This document shows positions 54,512 through 63,906 of a DNA stretch of 64,000 bases, piece after piece. The notes beneath the pieces were generated by a model. That model made no database searches and was not told the origin of the DNA. It worked only from the letters and a program-made list of their open reading frames with translations. Each line of letters begins with the position of its first letter. Within the stretch, counting starts at the first letter, position 1. Source of the DNA: Rhodobacter ferrooxidans (GTDB taxonomy: Bacteria; Pseudomonadota; Alphaproteobacteria; Rhodobacterales; Rhodobacteraceae); contig NZ_ACYY01000011.1 of assembly GCF_000176015.1 (NCBI RefSeq), forward strand, positions 52,043 to 116,042, written 5' to 3'. Made by a program: the position numbers and the translations under genes.

Positions 54512-54838
54512 TCACATCCCCAGCATGTGAACCGCGGGCGAGCCGCCCTCGGCCATCGCCAGCACCACCAGCGCCGGGTAAATCCAGCGCGGCGGCTTCG
54601 CCCCCAACTGGGTGCGCAACCATTGCAGCAAGGCGGCCAGCGCGATGGCGGCAAACATCACCTTGATCAGCGCCAGGCGGTCCCCCACCACCTCGACCCC
54701 GACCCCGGCCAGCCAGAACCCCGCCGCCACCACGGCGGCCAGACTCACCCCAATCGCCGCCACCCGGCCCTTCGGCAAGGCGCACAGCGCCAGATAGCTG
54801 CAGATCGGCAGGCCGAAATAGATCGCATCGCCGCTCAT
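54512..54838 (-). CDS. Small membrane protein between glcE and glcF
   Basis: 108 residues, three hydrophobic helices (GLPICSYLALCALPKG, AAIGVSLAAVVAAGFWLAGV, LIKVMFAAIALAALLQWL). Ends with PALVVLAMAEGGSPAVHMLGM. No family recognised. Its position inside the glc operon suggests it might anchor GlcDEF or transport glycolate, but nothing in the sequence proves this. Confidence 0.75.
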   Translation of the reverse strand: MSGDAIYFGLPICSYLALCALPKGRVAAIGVSLAAVVAAGFWLAGVGVEVVGDRLALIKVMFAAIALAALLQWLRTQLGAKPPRWIYPALVVLAMAEGGSPAVHMLGM

Positions 54839-54845
54839 TGTGCCC

Positions 54846-55940
54846 TCACATCAAGCCGGGGTTCAGAATGCCGCGCGGGTCGAACCGCGCCCGCAATGCC
54901 GCGGTGATCGCCGCCACCGGTGGTGCCTCGGGCTGGAAGGTGGCCAGCCGGGCATGGGTTTCCGCCGCCGCCCGCACCAGCGTGGCATGGCCGGAAAACC
55001 CGCCCAAAGCCGCCCGCAAATCCGCGCCTTCCGGCATCAAGAGCCAGACCAGCCCGCCGCCCCAGTCATAAAGCACCGCCTGCGCCCCGCTGCGCGCCAC
55101 CAGCCCCGGCGCGTCGGATGGCTTGACCGACAGCCGCCACACATCGCCCGCGCAGCCTGCAAAGGCCGTCACATCGCGGATCGCCTGCCAGCGCGCCACC
55201 CCGTCCACCCGTTCCGCCGCGCCAAAGCCCGCCAGCACTTCCGCCAGCCGCCCGGCGCGATAGTCCACCGAACCCGAGAACCCCTCCAGCCGCAGATAGG
55301 TGCCCTGCCCCGGCCAATGCGCCGCCCCGGTCACCTCGTAGGGCGTGCCCAAGGCCGCCGCCAGCGCCGCCACCGCGCGGGCATCGTCCAGCCCCGGCAA
55401 CCGCAGCGTCACCGACGCCTCGGGCACCGGCAACAGCTTGAACGCCACCTCGGTCAGCACGCCCAAAGTGCCCCAGGACCCCGCCATCAGCTTGACCAGA
55501 TCAAGGCCGGTGACGTTCTTCATCACCCGGCCGCCGTTCTTCACCACCAGCCCCGCACCATCGACAAACCGCACCCCGATCAGCGCGTCGCGGCACGCCC
55601 CCGCCTGCACCCGCCGCGGCCCCGAGGCATTGGCGGCCACCACCCCGCCCAAGGTCGAGACCCCGCGCCGCCCCAACAGCGCGCGGAAATCCGGCACCTC
55701 GAAGGCCAGCCGCTGCCCGGCCCGCGCCAGCACCGCCTCCACCTCGGCCAAGGGCGTGCCCGCCCCCGCCACCAGCGTCAGCGCCCCCGGCTCATAAAGC
55801 GAAATCCCCGCCAGCCCGCCGGTCTCCAGCACCTCGCCCCGCGTCCCGCCGATGCCGCGGGTGCCCCCGCCCACGATGCGCAACGGCCCCGACGCCGCCG
55901 CCAGACACTCCACCACCTCTGCCTCAGTCGCAGGCTTCAT
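54846..55940 (-). CDS. glcE: Glycolate oxidase FAD-binding subunit GlcE
   Basis: 364 residues. N-terminal PCMH-type FAD domain: RIVGGGTRGIGG, RGVSTLGGVVAANASGPRR, KNVTGLDLVKLMAGSWGTLG. C-terminal FDPRGILNPGLM is the standard end of the family. Its start at 55940 follows AAGGTGAAGG, which is itself part of a repeat that recurs at 9651-9677. Confidence 0.92.
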   Translation of the reverse strand: MKPATEAEVVECLAAASGPLRIVGGGTRGIGGTRGEVLETGGLAGISLYEPGALTLVAGAGTPLAEVEAVLARAGQRLAFEVPDFRALLGRRGVSTLGGVVAANASGPRRVQAGACRDALIGVRFVDGAGLVVKNGGRVMKNVTGLDLVKLMAGSWGTLGVLTEVAFKLLPVPEASVTLRLPGLDDARAVAALAAALGTPYEVTGAAHWPGQGTYLRLEGFSGSVDYRAGRLAEVLAGFGAAERVDGVARWQAIRDVTAFAGCAGDVWRLSVKPSDAPGLVARSGAQAVLYDWGGGLVWLLMPEGADLRAALGGFSGHATLVRAAAETHARLATFQPEAPPVAAITAALRARFDPRGILNPGLM

Positions 55941-55942
55941 CC

Positions 55943-56000
55943 TTCACCTTTGCACAAATATCCTCGGGGGGTCCGGGGGGCAGACAGCCCCCCGGCTCTC
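55943..56000 (-). repeat. Copy of the 9561-9677 repeat elements between glcD and glcE
   Basis: TTCACCTTTG and CACAAATATCCTCGGGG (55943-55969) match the reverse complement of 9651-9677 with one mismatch. CGGGGGGCAGACAGCCCCCC (about 55974-55993) matches the hairpin at 9561-9584. At the other site about 65 nt of further hairpins separate the two parts; here they are adjacent. Confidence 0.75.
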
Positions 56001-56001
56001 G

Positions 56002-57435
56002 TCACGCCGCCCGCCGCCCGGCGGTCAGCACCAGCGGAAACACCTTGGCGGGGTTCATCAGCCATCTCGGGTCGAACACATCCTTCAGCCGCAACTGCGC
56101 CTCCATATCCACATCCGAAAACTGCACCCCCATCAGATCGCGCTTCTCCACCCCCACGCCATGCTCGCCGGTCAGACAACCGCCGACCTCGACACACAGC
56201 TTCAGGATCGCCGCACCGAATTCCTCGCACAACTCCAGATCGCCGGGCTTGTTGGCGTCATACAGGATCAGCGGATGCAGGTTGCCGTCGCCTGCATGGA
56301 ACACATTGGCCACATCCAGCCCGTATTCGCGGCTCATCTCGCCGATCCGCCGCAGCACCAGCCCAAGGTCCGACACCGGTATCACCCCGTCCAGACAAAG
56401 GTAATCGTTGATGTTGCCCATCGCCCCGAAGGCGGATTTGCGCCCCAGCCAGATCCGCGCCGATTCCGCCTCGGACCGGCTTTCGCGGATCTCCACCGGG
56501 TTGTGCCGCCGGGCCACCGCGATGATCCGCGCCAACTGCTCGTCGATCTCGGCAGGGCTGCCCTCGACCTCGACGATCAGCAAGGCTTCGCAATCGGGGT
56601 AGCCGGCATGGGCAAAGGCCTCGGTCGCCTCGATGCAGGGGCGGTCCATGAACTCGATCGCCACCGGCAACACGCCAGAGCGGATGATGTCGGACACGCA
56701 TTGCCCCGCCACCTCGTTGGCGTCAAAGCCGATCAGCACCGGGCGCGCGCCCTCGGGCTTGGGCAGGATGCGCAAGGTGGCCTCGGTCACCACACCCAAC
56801 TGGCCTTCGGATCCGCAGATCACCCCCAGCAGGTCCAGCCCCGGCGCATCCAGAAAGCCGCCGCCGATTTCCAGCACCGTGCCGTCCATCTGCACCAGCG
56901 TCACCCCCAGCAGATTGTTGGTGGTCACCCCGTATTTCAGGCAATGCGCCCCGCCCGAGTTCATCGCGATGTTGCCGGCAATCGCACAGGCCAACTGGCT
57001 GGAGGGGTCGGGGGCATAAAAGAACCCCTGCGCCTCGACAGCACCAGTCACGCTCAGGTTGGTACGCCCGGCCTGCACCCGCACGAAACGGTTGGGATAA
57101 TCCACCTCCAGCAGCCCATTCATCCGCGCCACCCCCAGCAGCACGCAATCGGCGGTGGGCAAGGCGCCCCCGGCAAGGCTGGTGCCCGCCCCGCGCGGCA
57201 CCACCGGCACGCCTTCTTCGTGGCAGATGCGCAGCACCGCAGACACCTCGGCGGTGGTGCGCGGCAGCACGGCGCACAGCGGCGCACAGCGGTAAGCCAC
57301 CAGCGCGTCACATTCATAGGCGCGGGTATCGGCGGGGTCATGCACCACGGCGTCGGCGGGCAGCACCGACTGCAAGCGCCGCACGATCTGCGCCTTGCGC
57401 GCCAGGATCGCCGGGTTCGGCACGGGCATCTGCAT
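56002..57435 (-). CDS. glcD: Glycolate oxidase catalytic subunit GlcD
   Basis: 477 residues. FAD-binding PCMH domain: PVVPRGAGTSLAGGALPTAD, AIAGNIAMNSGGAHCLKYG, DLLGVICGSEGQLGVVTEA. The C-terminal domain carries NVFHAGDGNLHPLILYD and GCLTGEHGVGVEKRDLM, the D-lactate/glycolate dehydrogenase metal-binding motifs. ATG at 57435 follows GGAGGATT. First gene of glcD-glcE-(small protein)-glcF. No glcC regulator is nearby. Confidence 0.93.
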   Translation of the reverse strand: MQMPVPNPAILARKAQIVRRLQSVLPADAVVHDPADTRAYECDALVAYRCAPLCAVLPRTTAEVSAVLRICHEEGVPVVPRGAGTSLAGGALPTADCVLLGVARMNGLLEVDYPNRFVRVQAGRTNLSVTGAVEAQGFFYAPDPSSQLACAIAGNIAMNSGGAHCLKYGVTTNNLLGVTLVQMDGTVLEIGGGFLDAPGLDLLGVICGSEGQLGVVTEATLRILPKPEGARPVLIGFDANEVAGQCVSDIIRSGVLPVAIEFMDRPCIEATEAFAHAGYPDCEALLIVEVEGSPAEIDEQLARIIAVARRHNPVEIRESRSEAESARIWLGRKSAFGAMGNINDYLCLDGVIPVSDLGLVLRRIGEMSREYGLDVANVFHAGDGNLHPLILYDANKPGDLELCEEFGAAILKLCVEVGGCLTGEHGVGVEKRDLMGVQFSDVDMEAQLRLKDVFDPRWLMNPAKVFPLVLTAGRRAA

Positions 57436-57515
57436 GGCAATCCTCCAATCCTTGCATGGACTATAACCCGCGCCGCCGCACTGGCAAGGACAGCCGTTCC
57501 CGGTTAGGCTGCGGC

Positions 57516-58214
57516 ATGGACCTTATGTCGCTTTCCCGATTGTTCACCCCGCTGGACGGCATCGCCGCCGCCTATGCCGTGCTGGCCTCGCTGTTGCTGG
57601 GCCGTCTGGTCGATCGGCCCGGCTTTCGCTACCCTTCGGTGTCGGTGCTGATGATGACCTACCGGCGCGAGTGGATGCGGGAATTCATCACCCGCGACCC
57701 GCGCATCTTCGATTCCGGCGTGCTGGACGGGCTGCGGCAGGGCATCACCTTCTACGCCTCGGCCTGCATCATCGCCATCGGCAGCGGGCTGGCGCTGGTG
57801 GGCAATACCACACCGTTGCAGGGCCTGGCCCAGGAACTGACGCTGGAGACCGCCTCGGCGCTGGTGCTGAAGGTCAAGATATTGTTCGTGCTGGCATTTC
57901 TGGTCAACGCCTTCCTGAAATTCGTCTGGTCGCACCGGCTGTTCGGCTATTGCTCGATCATGATGGCGGCGGTTCCGAATGACATTTCGAACCCCGAATG
58001 TCTGCCCCGCGCAGCCCAGGCGGCCGAATTGAACATCACCGCCGCCCGCGCCTACAATCGCGGCCTGCGCTCGGTGTATTTTGCCCTGGGGGCGCTGGGG
58101 TGGTTCCTGGGGCCGGAGGTCTTGCTAGCCACCATCACCCTGACTCTGGCGCAGGGGCTGCGGCGCGAGTTCGCCTCGCAGTCGCGGGCGGTGATGCTGA
58201 ACCGCGGGTTATGA
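57516..58214 (+). CDS. DUF599 membrane protein
   Basis: 232 residues with about four membrane helices. Family landmarks are MMTYRREWMREFITRDPRI, LKFVWSHRLFGYCSIMMAAVP and ARAYNRGLRSVYFALGALGW. ATG at 57516 (MDLMSLSRLF) chosen; the longer frame from 57456 overlaps the glcD promoter. Its last 6 nt overlap the convergent GATase-like gene. Function unknown. Confidence 0.82.
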   Translation: MDLMSLSRLFTPLDGIAAAYAVLASLLLGRLVDRPGFRYPSVSVLMMTYRREWMREFITRDPRIFDSGVLDGLRQGITFYASACIIAIGSGLALVGNTTPLQGLAQELTLETASALVLKVKILFVLAFLVNAFLKFVWSHRLFGYCSIMMAAVPNDISNPECLPRAAQAAELNITAARAYNRGLRSVYFALGALGWFLGPEVLLATITLTLAQGLRREFASQSRAVMLNRGL

Positions 58215-60290
58215 GTTGGGTCTGCGCTTGCCGAACCGGCCCTCGCGCAGCCAGGCCGCCAGTGCCAAGGCCACCGCCAGCAACAGATACGCCCAGCCCG
58301 GCAGCAAAGCCGCCACCCGGATATCCTGCGTGACATAGGCGCCGCGCGGGGTGATGCCGATCCAGCCGCGCCCCGCCGCCACCCGGCCCTCGCGCACCGC
58401 CCGTATATCCGGCGCGCCATCTTGCAGCCGCAGGATGCCGCCATTGGCCGCCGTCACCGCAGGGGCCAGCTTGTCGCCAGTGGCGATGGTTTCCTCGAAC
58501 TCCTTCGGCGCCGAGGGGCCGACCGCCACCACCGCCGTCAGATCGCCCTGCGCCAGCCGGTAAAGCCCGACGCCGGGGGCCAGCCAGTCGGCGGCGAAAT
58601 GGCCCGGCTCGACCTGCGGCAGCGCCAGCTTGACCTCCGATCCATCCGGGGCGGTGATCGTCACCTCGCCCGGCGGCGTTTCGGCCACGCTGCGGCGGGT
58701 GATGGTCAGAAGCTGATCCTTGGCCAGCGCGGTCAGCGCCTCCTCCTCCAGCTCCGGTTCCTTCAGCATCCAGTGCGCCAGCCGCCGCAGCAGTTCCAGT
58801 TGCGGCCCGCCGCCCTCGTAGCCGCGGCCCCACAGCCAGGCCTGATCCGAGGCCAGCACCGCCACCCGGCCCTCGCCTTCACGCGCCAGCACCAGCAGCG
58901 GCTGATCCTGCGCCCCCTGCATCACCACCTGCGCGCCGGGCTTGGCGGAAATCTCGATCTGGCGGAACCAGCGGCCCCAGCCACCTTCCGGCGCCAAAGC
59001 CTCCAACCCTTGGGTCACCGGATGCCTGCGCCCCAGATCGGTCAGCGCCGGGACAAAGCCGCCCTCGATCACCCGGCTGGTGGTCAGCACCGGCAAAATC
59101 TCGGCCAGCGGCGAGCGCCACAGGCTGTCCACCGCCCCGAATTCCGGCCCCGCCGACACCAGCACCGTGCCGCCCTGCCGCACATAATCGCGGACGTTTT
59201 CCAGATAGGACAGCGGCAGGATACCGCGCAGCCGGTAGCGGTCGAAGATGATCAGATCGAACTCGTTGATCTTTTCCACAAACAATTCCCGCGTGGGAAA
59301 GGCGATCAGCGACAGCTCGTCCACCGGGATGCCATCCTGCTTTTCCGGCGGCCGCAGGATGGTGAAATGCACGAGGTCCACCGAGGCGTCGGATTTCAGC
59401 AGGTTGCGCCAGACCCGTTCGCCGGCATGCGGCTCGCCGGAAACCAGCAGCACCCGCAGCCGGTCGCGCACGCCGTTGATCGACACCACGGCGGCATTGT
59501 TGCGGGCGGTCAATTCGCCGGGGCTTTCGGGGATCTGGAATTGCAGCACGTTCATGCCGCCATGCGGCAGGGTCACCGGCAGTTCCATATCCTCGCCCAC
59601 CGGCACCGAGAACAGCACCGGTTCGCCGCCGTCGATGGCGATGGTCAGATCGACCTCATAGCCCGCCTCGGCAGGCACCGCGCCCTGATCCTCGATCCGC
59701 AGGGTCAGGATCACCGGCTCGCCCAGAATGGCGAAGGCCGGGGCGTTGCGGATGATCAGGCGGCGGTCCCAGTCGGCCTTTTGCCCGGTCAGCAGCACAT
59801 GCAGCGGCGCTGGCATCGGCGGCGCGAGGGGCAGGTCATGCGCCTGCCCGTCGGTGATCAGGATCGCCCCCGCCACCCGGCCGCGCGGCTCCTCGGCCAA
59901 AGCGCCCGAGAGTGCGGTCATCAACTGGGTGCCACCATCGCCCGGCGCATCGGCCAGCCGCACCACCCGCAATTCGGTGCCCGGCAAGGCCGCCAGTTCC
60001 GACCGCACCGCCGCAAGGGCGGTTTCGGATTGCGTGGGCCGGTCGGACAGCTTCTGGCTGGCGCTGTCATCGACCACGGCAATCACGATATCGGACAGCG
60101 CCGCGCGGTCCTCCTGTTGCAGGCTGGGGTTGGCAAGGGCCGCCAGCAGCACCAGCCCCGCAGCCCCGCGCAATAGCCAGCCCGACAGCCCGCGCCAGGC
60201 GGCAAAGCCCAGCAGCAGCGCCGCCAGCAACGCCAGCCCGGCCAGCACCGGCCAGGGCAGCAGCGGATCGGTGATTAGCGTCCCGGTCAA
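58209..60290 (-). CDS. Membrane protein with glutamine-amidotransferase-like domain
   Basis: 693 residues. Two N-terminal helices (WPVLAGLALLAALLLGFAAW, GAAGLVLLAALANP), a periplasmic part with VWA-like start (IVIAVVDDSASQKLSD), and a class I GATase-like fold around VRDYVRQGGTVLVSAGPEFG, without the catalytic cysteine I would expect. A final helix (GWAYLLLAVALALAAWL) anchors the C-terminus. TTG start at 60290 overlapping the upstream stop (TTGA). Last gene of the MoxR operon. Confidence 0.75.
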   Translation of the reverse strand: MTGTLITDPLLPWPVLAGLALLAALLLGFAAWRGLSGWLLRGAAGLVLLAALANPSLQQEDRAALSDIVIAVVDDSASQKLSDRPTQSETALAAVRSELAALPGTELRVVRLADAPGDGGTQLMTALSGALAEEPRGRVAGAILITDGQAHDLPLAPPMPAPLHVLLTGQKADWDRRLIIRNAPAFAILGEPVILTLRIEDQGAVPAEAGYEVDLTIAIDGGEPVLFSVPVGEDMELPVTLPHGGMNVLQFQIPESPGELTARNNAAVVSINGVRDRLRVLLVSGEPHAGERVWRNLLKSDASVDLVHFTILRPPEKQDGIPVDELSLIAFPTRELFVEKINEFDLIIFDRYRLRGILPLSYLENVRDYVRQGGTVLVSAGPEFGAVDSLWRSPLAEILPVLTTSRVIEGGFVPALTDLGRRHPVTQGLEALAPEGGWGRWFRQIEISAKPGAQVVMQGAQDQPLLVLAREGEGRVAVLASDQAWLWGRGYEGGGPQLELLRRLAHWMLKEPELEEEALTALAKDQLLTITRRSVAETPPGEVTITAPDGSEVKLALPQVEPGHFAADWLAPGVGLYRLAQGDLTAVVAVGPSAPKEFEETIATGDKLAPAVTAANGGILRLQDGAPDIRAVREGRVAAGRGWIGITPRGAYVTQDIRVAALLPGWAYLLLAVALALAAWLREGRFGKRRPNS

Positions 60291-63034
60291 TTGCCCAGCC
60301 TTTCCAGCAGCGCCGGCACATGCACCTGATCGGATTTGTAATTGCCGGTCAGCACATGCATGATCAGGTTGATGCCGAACCTTGCGGCAATCTCGCGCTG
60401 CCGCTCACCGGCATAGCCGCGCCCCACCGGGAACATCGGCGCGCCGCGTTCGTCCACTGCCCAGGCGCTTGCCCAGTCGTTGCCGCCGATCACCACCGGC
60501 GTCACCCCGTCGTTGAGGTTGCGAAACGGCATCCCCTCGGCCTGTTCGGCATCGGGGGGGGCGGCCTCGACCCACAGCGGCGAACCTGCGTAGCGGCCGG
60601 GGAAATCCTGCAGCAGATAGAAGGTGCGGGTCAGCACATGGTCAGCCGGGATCGGCTCCAGCGGCGGAATGTCCAGGGGGGCGGCCAGCAGTTGCAGCCG
60701 CCGCGCCTCGGGCGAAGCGCCGCCGCCGGTCATGTCGCCATCGCGGGTGTCGAACAGGATCATGCCGCCCGAGCGCAGGTAGCGGTTAAGCTTGGCATAA
60801 CCCTCGACCGAGGGCAGCGGCTGGGTAGAGGTGACCGGCCAGTAAAGGAAGGGAAAGAACGCCAGTTCGTCGGCCTCGATATTCACCCCGACAGCCTCGC
60901 CGGGTTCCACCGTGGTGCGTTCAAAGAGGCGCAGGCCAAGGCCGCGCAGACCGGCGGCGGCGATCTTGTCCACGCCTGGATCGTCGGTCACGACATAGGC
61001 CAGCCGCACCTCGGCGGTGGCCATCATTGCGAAATCATCGCCGGTTTCGGCGCGGGCTTGTGGCGGCGACAGCGCCAGCAGCGTGGCGACAACACCCGCC
61101 GCAATCCGGCCGGTCAGCCGACCCGAGATTTGCAGCGCCGCCAGAATATCCAGCAGCAACAGCAACATGGCCCCGGCAAGGAAGGCCCCCTTCAAGGCCT
61201 GCTCGCGGGCCACTTCCATGCCCTCGACGGCAATCCCGGCAGGCCAGCTTGCTGGCGTCAGCTTGGTGTCGGCCCCGATGACGTTCAGCGCCACCCGGCG
61301 GTCGGCCCCGGCGTAAAGCCCCGGCAGCATCCCCGGCCCGGGCACAGCCTTCGCCAGATCCTCGCCCGCCACCCCCGGCACCTCGCCGGCCTCTGACGCC
61401 TGCCCGAAACCGTCCAGCACCAGTTCGGGCACCCATATCTGGCCCGCGAGGTCCGCAGCCTCGGCCAGCGCCGGGCGGGTAGAAACCGCCAACCGCTCCA
61501 GCATCTGCACGAACAGGCCGGAAAGCGGCAGGCTGGACCATTCGGCATTGGCGGTGACGTGGAACAGCACCACCTGGCCCTGCCCCACGGCGCGGCGGGT
61601 CACCAAGGGCGTGCCATCGGCCAGGGCGGCGATGCTGCGGGCGGCCAGTTCCGGGTCGGGCTGTGCCAGCACCTGCTGGCTGACGGTGACCTCGGGCGGC
61701 ACTTCCAGCCCGAAGAACGGGCTGCCCTGCGCAAAGGGTGCGAGCGCCTTCGGCTCGCCCCAGCTCATCGCGCCGCCCACCGTGCGTCCACCGATGCGCA
61801 GCCGCACCGGCATCAGCGGGTCGTCGGTCTCGCGCGCAAGGTCCGAGGCCGCCAGCCTTGGCCCGGCAAAGCGCAACAGCAGCCCGCCCTTGTCCAGCCA
61901 ATCCATCACCGCGTCGGTTTCCACCGGCGACAACCGCGCCACATCGGCCAGCACGATCACATCGGGGTTGGCCAGCAGGATGTCGGTCAGCGTGCCGTCG
62001 ATCAGGTCTGCCACCGGGGCGAGGGCCTGCTTCAGATAGTGGGTGGGCGACAGCAGCAGCAACCCCTCGCGGTCGGCAGCGCCGCCGATCAGCGCCACCT
62101 TGCGCCGCTTCAGGCTGTCGTCGGTCAGGCTGACCGCCCCGGCAGAGCGCACCCCGGCAATCTCGAACCGGGTGATGCGGTTGCGCAGTTCGGGCGGCAG
62201 ATCGAGGCTGGCCTCGGCCTGATCCTTGCCCGCGGGGAAGGCCAGCACCACCCGCGCCAGTTCGCGCTCGATCCCCGCCGGGTCAAGGCCGCGGGCGGAC
62301 ACCTCGGCCTGCACCGCAGCGCCCGCTGGCAGCCGCAGGGCAGAAACCTGCACCGCGCCATCCTTGAACCCCGCCGGGCGCAGGGCCAGCAGCGGCCGCG
62401 GGCTTTGGAACACCGTCAGCTTGCCCTTGGCGCCCAAAGCCACGGTCAGCGCGTCGCGGCCCTTATGCTCCAGCCCGTCGGTCAGCCAGAAGCTGTCGAA
62501 ACCCTCGGACGGCAGCACCTTGGCCCAGGCGGAAAGATCATTCGGCGCAAAGGGTTGCGGGGTCAACCCGGCCAGAGTGGCGCCCAGCGCATCGGCGGCC
62601 TGAAACACCGGCGGTTGCGGCGTGTCGGTCAGCCGCAGCAGCGCCACCGGGCGCCCGGCACGGCCAGCTTCTTCCACCAGCGCGGTGGCGCGGTCGATCC
62701 GGCGCGGCCAGTCGCGGGCGTCGGCCCAATCGGCGTCGATCAGGATCAGCAGCGGCCCGCTGCCGGGTGCCCTTTGCTGCGGGTTCAGCACCGGCCCGGC
62801 AAAGGCGATTATCGCCGCCGCCACCGCCAGCGCCCGCAACAGCAGCAGCCACCACGGCGTCTTGTCGGTCTCGGCCTCGGCATCCTTCAGCCCCAGCAGC
62901 AGCGCCACGCCGGGAAACCGCCGCCGGATCGGCGCGGGCGGCACGGCGCGCAACAAGAGCCACAGCAGCGGCAAGGCCACCAGCCCCAGCAGCAGCAAGG
63001 GCGAGCCAAAGCCGATGGGGCCAAGCATCCACAT
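60287..63034 (-). CDS. DUF4159 membrane protein (BatA-like N-terminus)
   Basis: 915 residues. N-terminal BatA-type segment with two helices (FGSPLLLLGLVALPLLWLLL, WWLLLLRALAVAAAIIAFAG) and a VWA-like region lacking a full metal site. Central domains lead to a third membrane helix (GAFLAGAMLLLLLDILAALQ) at about residue 645. The C-terminal 210 residues are a DUF4159 domain (FAMMATAEVRLAYVVTDDPG, YLRSGGMILFDTRDGD, FPVGRGYAGERQREIAARFG, NLIMHVLTGNYKSDQVH). ATG shares its A with the DUF58 stop. Confidence 0.83.
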   Translation of the reverse strand: MWMLGPIGFGSPLLLLGLVALPLLWLLLRAVPPAPIRRRFPGVALLLGLKDAEAETDKTPWWLLLLRALAVAAAIIAFAGPVLNPQQRAPGSGPLLILIDADWADARDWPRRIDRATALVEEAGRAGRPVALLRLTDTPQPPVFQAADALGATLAGLTPQPFAPNDLSAWAKVLPSEGFDSFWLTDGLEHKGRDALTVALGAKGKLTVFQSPRPLLALRPAGFKDGAVQVSALRLPAGAAVQAEVSARGLDPAGIERELARVVLAFPAGKDQAEASLDLPPELRNRITRFEIAGVRSAGAVSLTDDSLKRRKVALIGGAADREGLLLLSPTHYLKQALAPVADLIDGTLTDILLANPDVIVLADVARLSPVETDAVMDWLDKGGLLLRFAGPRLAASDLARETDDPLMPVRLRIGGRTVGGAMSWGEPKALAPFAQGSPFFGLEVPPEVTVSQQVLAQPDPELAARSIAALADGTPLVTRRAVGQGQVVLFHVTANAEWSSLPLSGLFVQMLERLAVSTRPALAEAADLAGQIWVPELVLDGFGQASEAGEVPGVAGEDLAKAVPGPGMLPGLYAGADRRVALNVIGADTKLTPASWPAGIAVEGMEVAREQALKGAFLAGAMLLLLLDILAALQISGRLTGRIAAGVVATLLALSPPQARAETGDDFAMMATAEVRLAYVVTDDPGVDKIAAAGLRGLGLRLFERTTVEPGEAVGVNIEADELAFFPFLYWPVTSTQPLPSVEGYAKLNRYLRSGGMILFDTRDGDMTGGGASPEARRLQLLAAPLDIPPLEPIPADHVLTRTFYLLQDFPGRYAGSPLWVEAAPPDAEQAEGMPFRNLNDGVTPVVIGGNDWASAWAVDERGAPMFPVGRGYAGERQREIAARFGINLIMHVLTGNYKSDQVHVPALLERLGN

Positions 63035-63906
63035 CAGGCCGCCCGCTCCAGCGCCCGGTAAAGCCACAGCAGCGCCGGTTGCGCCGCCTGGCCGGTGTGG
63101 TGGCAATGGTAGTGCCAGCCGGAAGCACGGGCGAGGGTCGCCAGCCGTTCCTTGCGCTCGGCCAGGCGGGCCAGGTAACGGTCGCGCAGATCGCCCGCGC
63201 GCAGGGTTTCATGCCGCAGGCTGCCACCCATCGATTCGAAGATGGTGCGGCCGTCGAACGGAAAATCCTCCTCGGCCGGGTCCAGCACCTGCAACAGCAC
63301 GCCGCGCAGGCCACGGTCGGCGGCGCGACCCATTGCCGCCTCGACCCCCGCCAGATCGGCCAGAAAGTCGGACACGAACACCGCCCGGCCATGCGCCACC
63401 AGACCGGTGGTATCGGGCTGGCCATAATCGGCGTCGGTTTCCGCCAGCAGCCCTTCGGCCAGCGGCATCACCTGCCCGCGGCCCGAGCGGGGCGGCGTCG
63501 CGGCCCCGGCCAGCCCGACCCGTTCACCGCCGCGCAGCAGCAGCACCGCCAAAGCCAGCGCCAGCAGCCGCGCCCGGTCGGCCTTCGGCGCGCGGGATTT
63601 GTCGCCGGTAAACCCCATCGACCGTGCGGTATCGACCCAAAGCGCCACCGACTGCGCCGCCTGCCATTCGCGTTCGCGCACGAAATGCGCATCCGACCGG
63701 GCCGAGCGGCGCCAGTCGATCATCCGCGCCGAATCCCCGGCATGGGCCGGGCGGTATTGCCAGAATTCATCGCCAAGCCCGGCGCGCCTGCGGCCATGCT
63801 CGCCCAGCATCACTGTCGCCGCCAGATGCTCGGCCGCCGCCAGCAGGGGCGGCAGGGCCTGCCCCAGCGCCTCGGCCCGCGACCGCAGGAGGGCGGTTTC
63901 GCTCAC
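63034..63906 (-). CDS. DUF58 domain protein
   Basis: 290 residues from a GTG start overlapping the MoxR stop (GTGA). Signature region GDEFWQYRPAHAGDSARMID with WRRSARSD, then FVREREWQAAQSVALWVDTA, as in DUF58 proteins that pair with MoxR ATPases. A VWA-type fold is likely (ALWVDTARSM, FVSDFLADLAGVE). Probable partner of MoxR in assembling or maturing an envelope complex. Confidence 0.87.
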   Translation of the reverse strand: MSETALLRSRAEALGQALPPLLAAAEHLAATVMLGEHGRRRAGLGDEFWQYRPAHAGDSARMIDWRRSARSDAHFVREREWQAAQSVALWVDTARSMGFTGDKSRAPKADRARLLALALAVLLLRGGERVGLAGAATPPRSGRGQVMPLAEGLLAETDADYGQPDTTGLVAHGRAVFVSDFLADLAGVEAAMGRAADRGLRGVLLQVLDPAEEDFPFDGRTIFESMGGSLRHETLRAGDLRDRYLARLAERKERLATLARASGWHYHCHHTGQAAQPALLWLYRALERAA

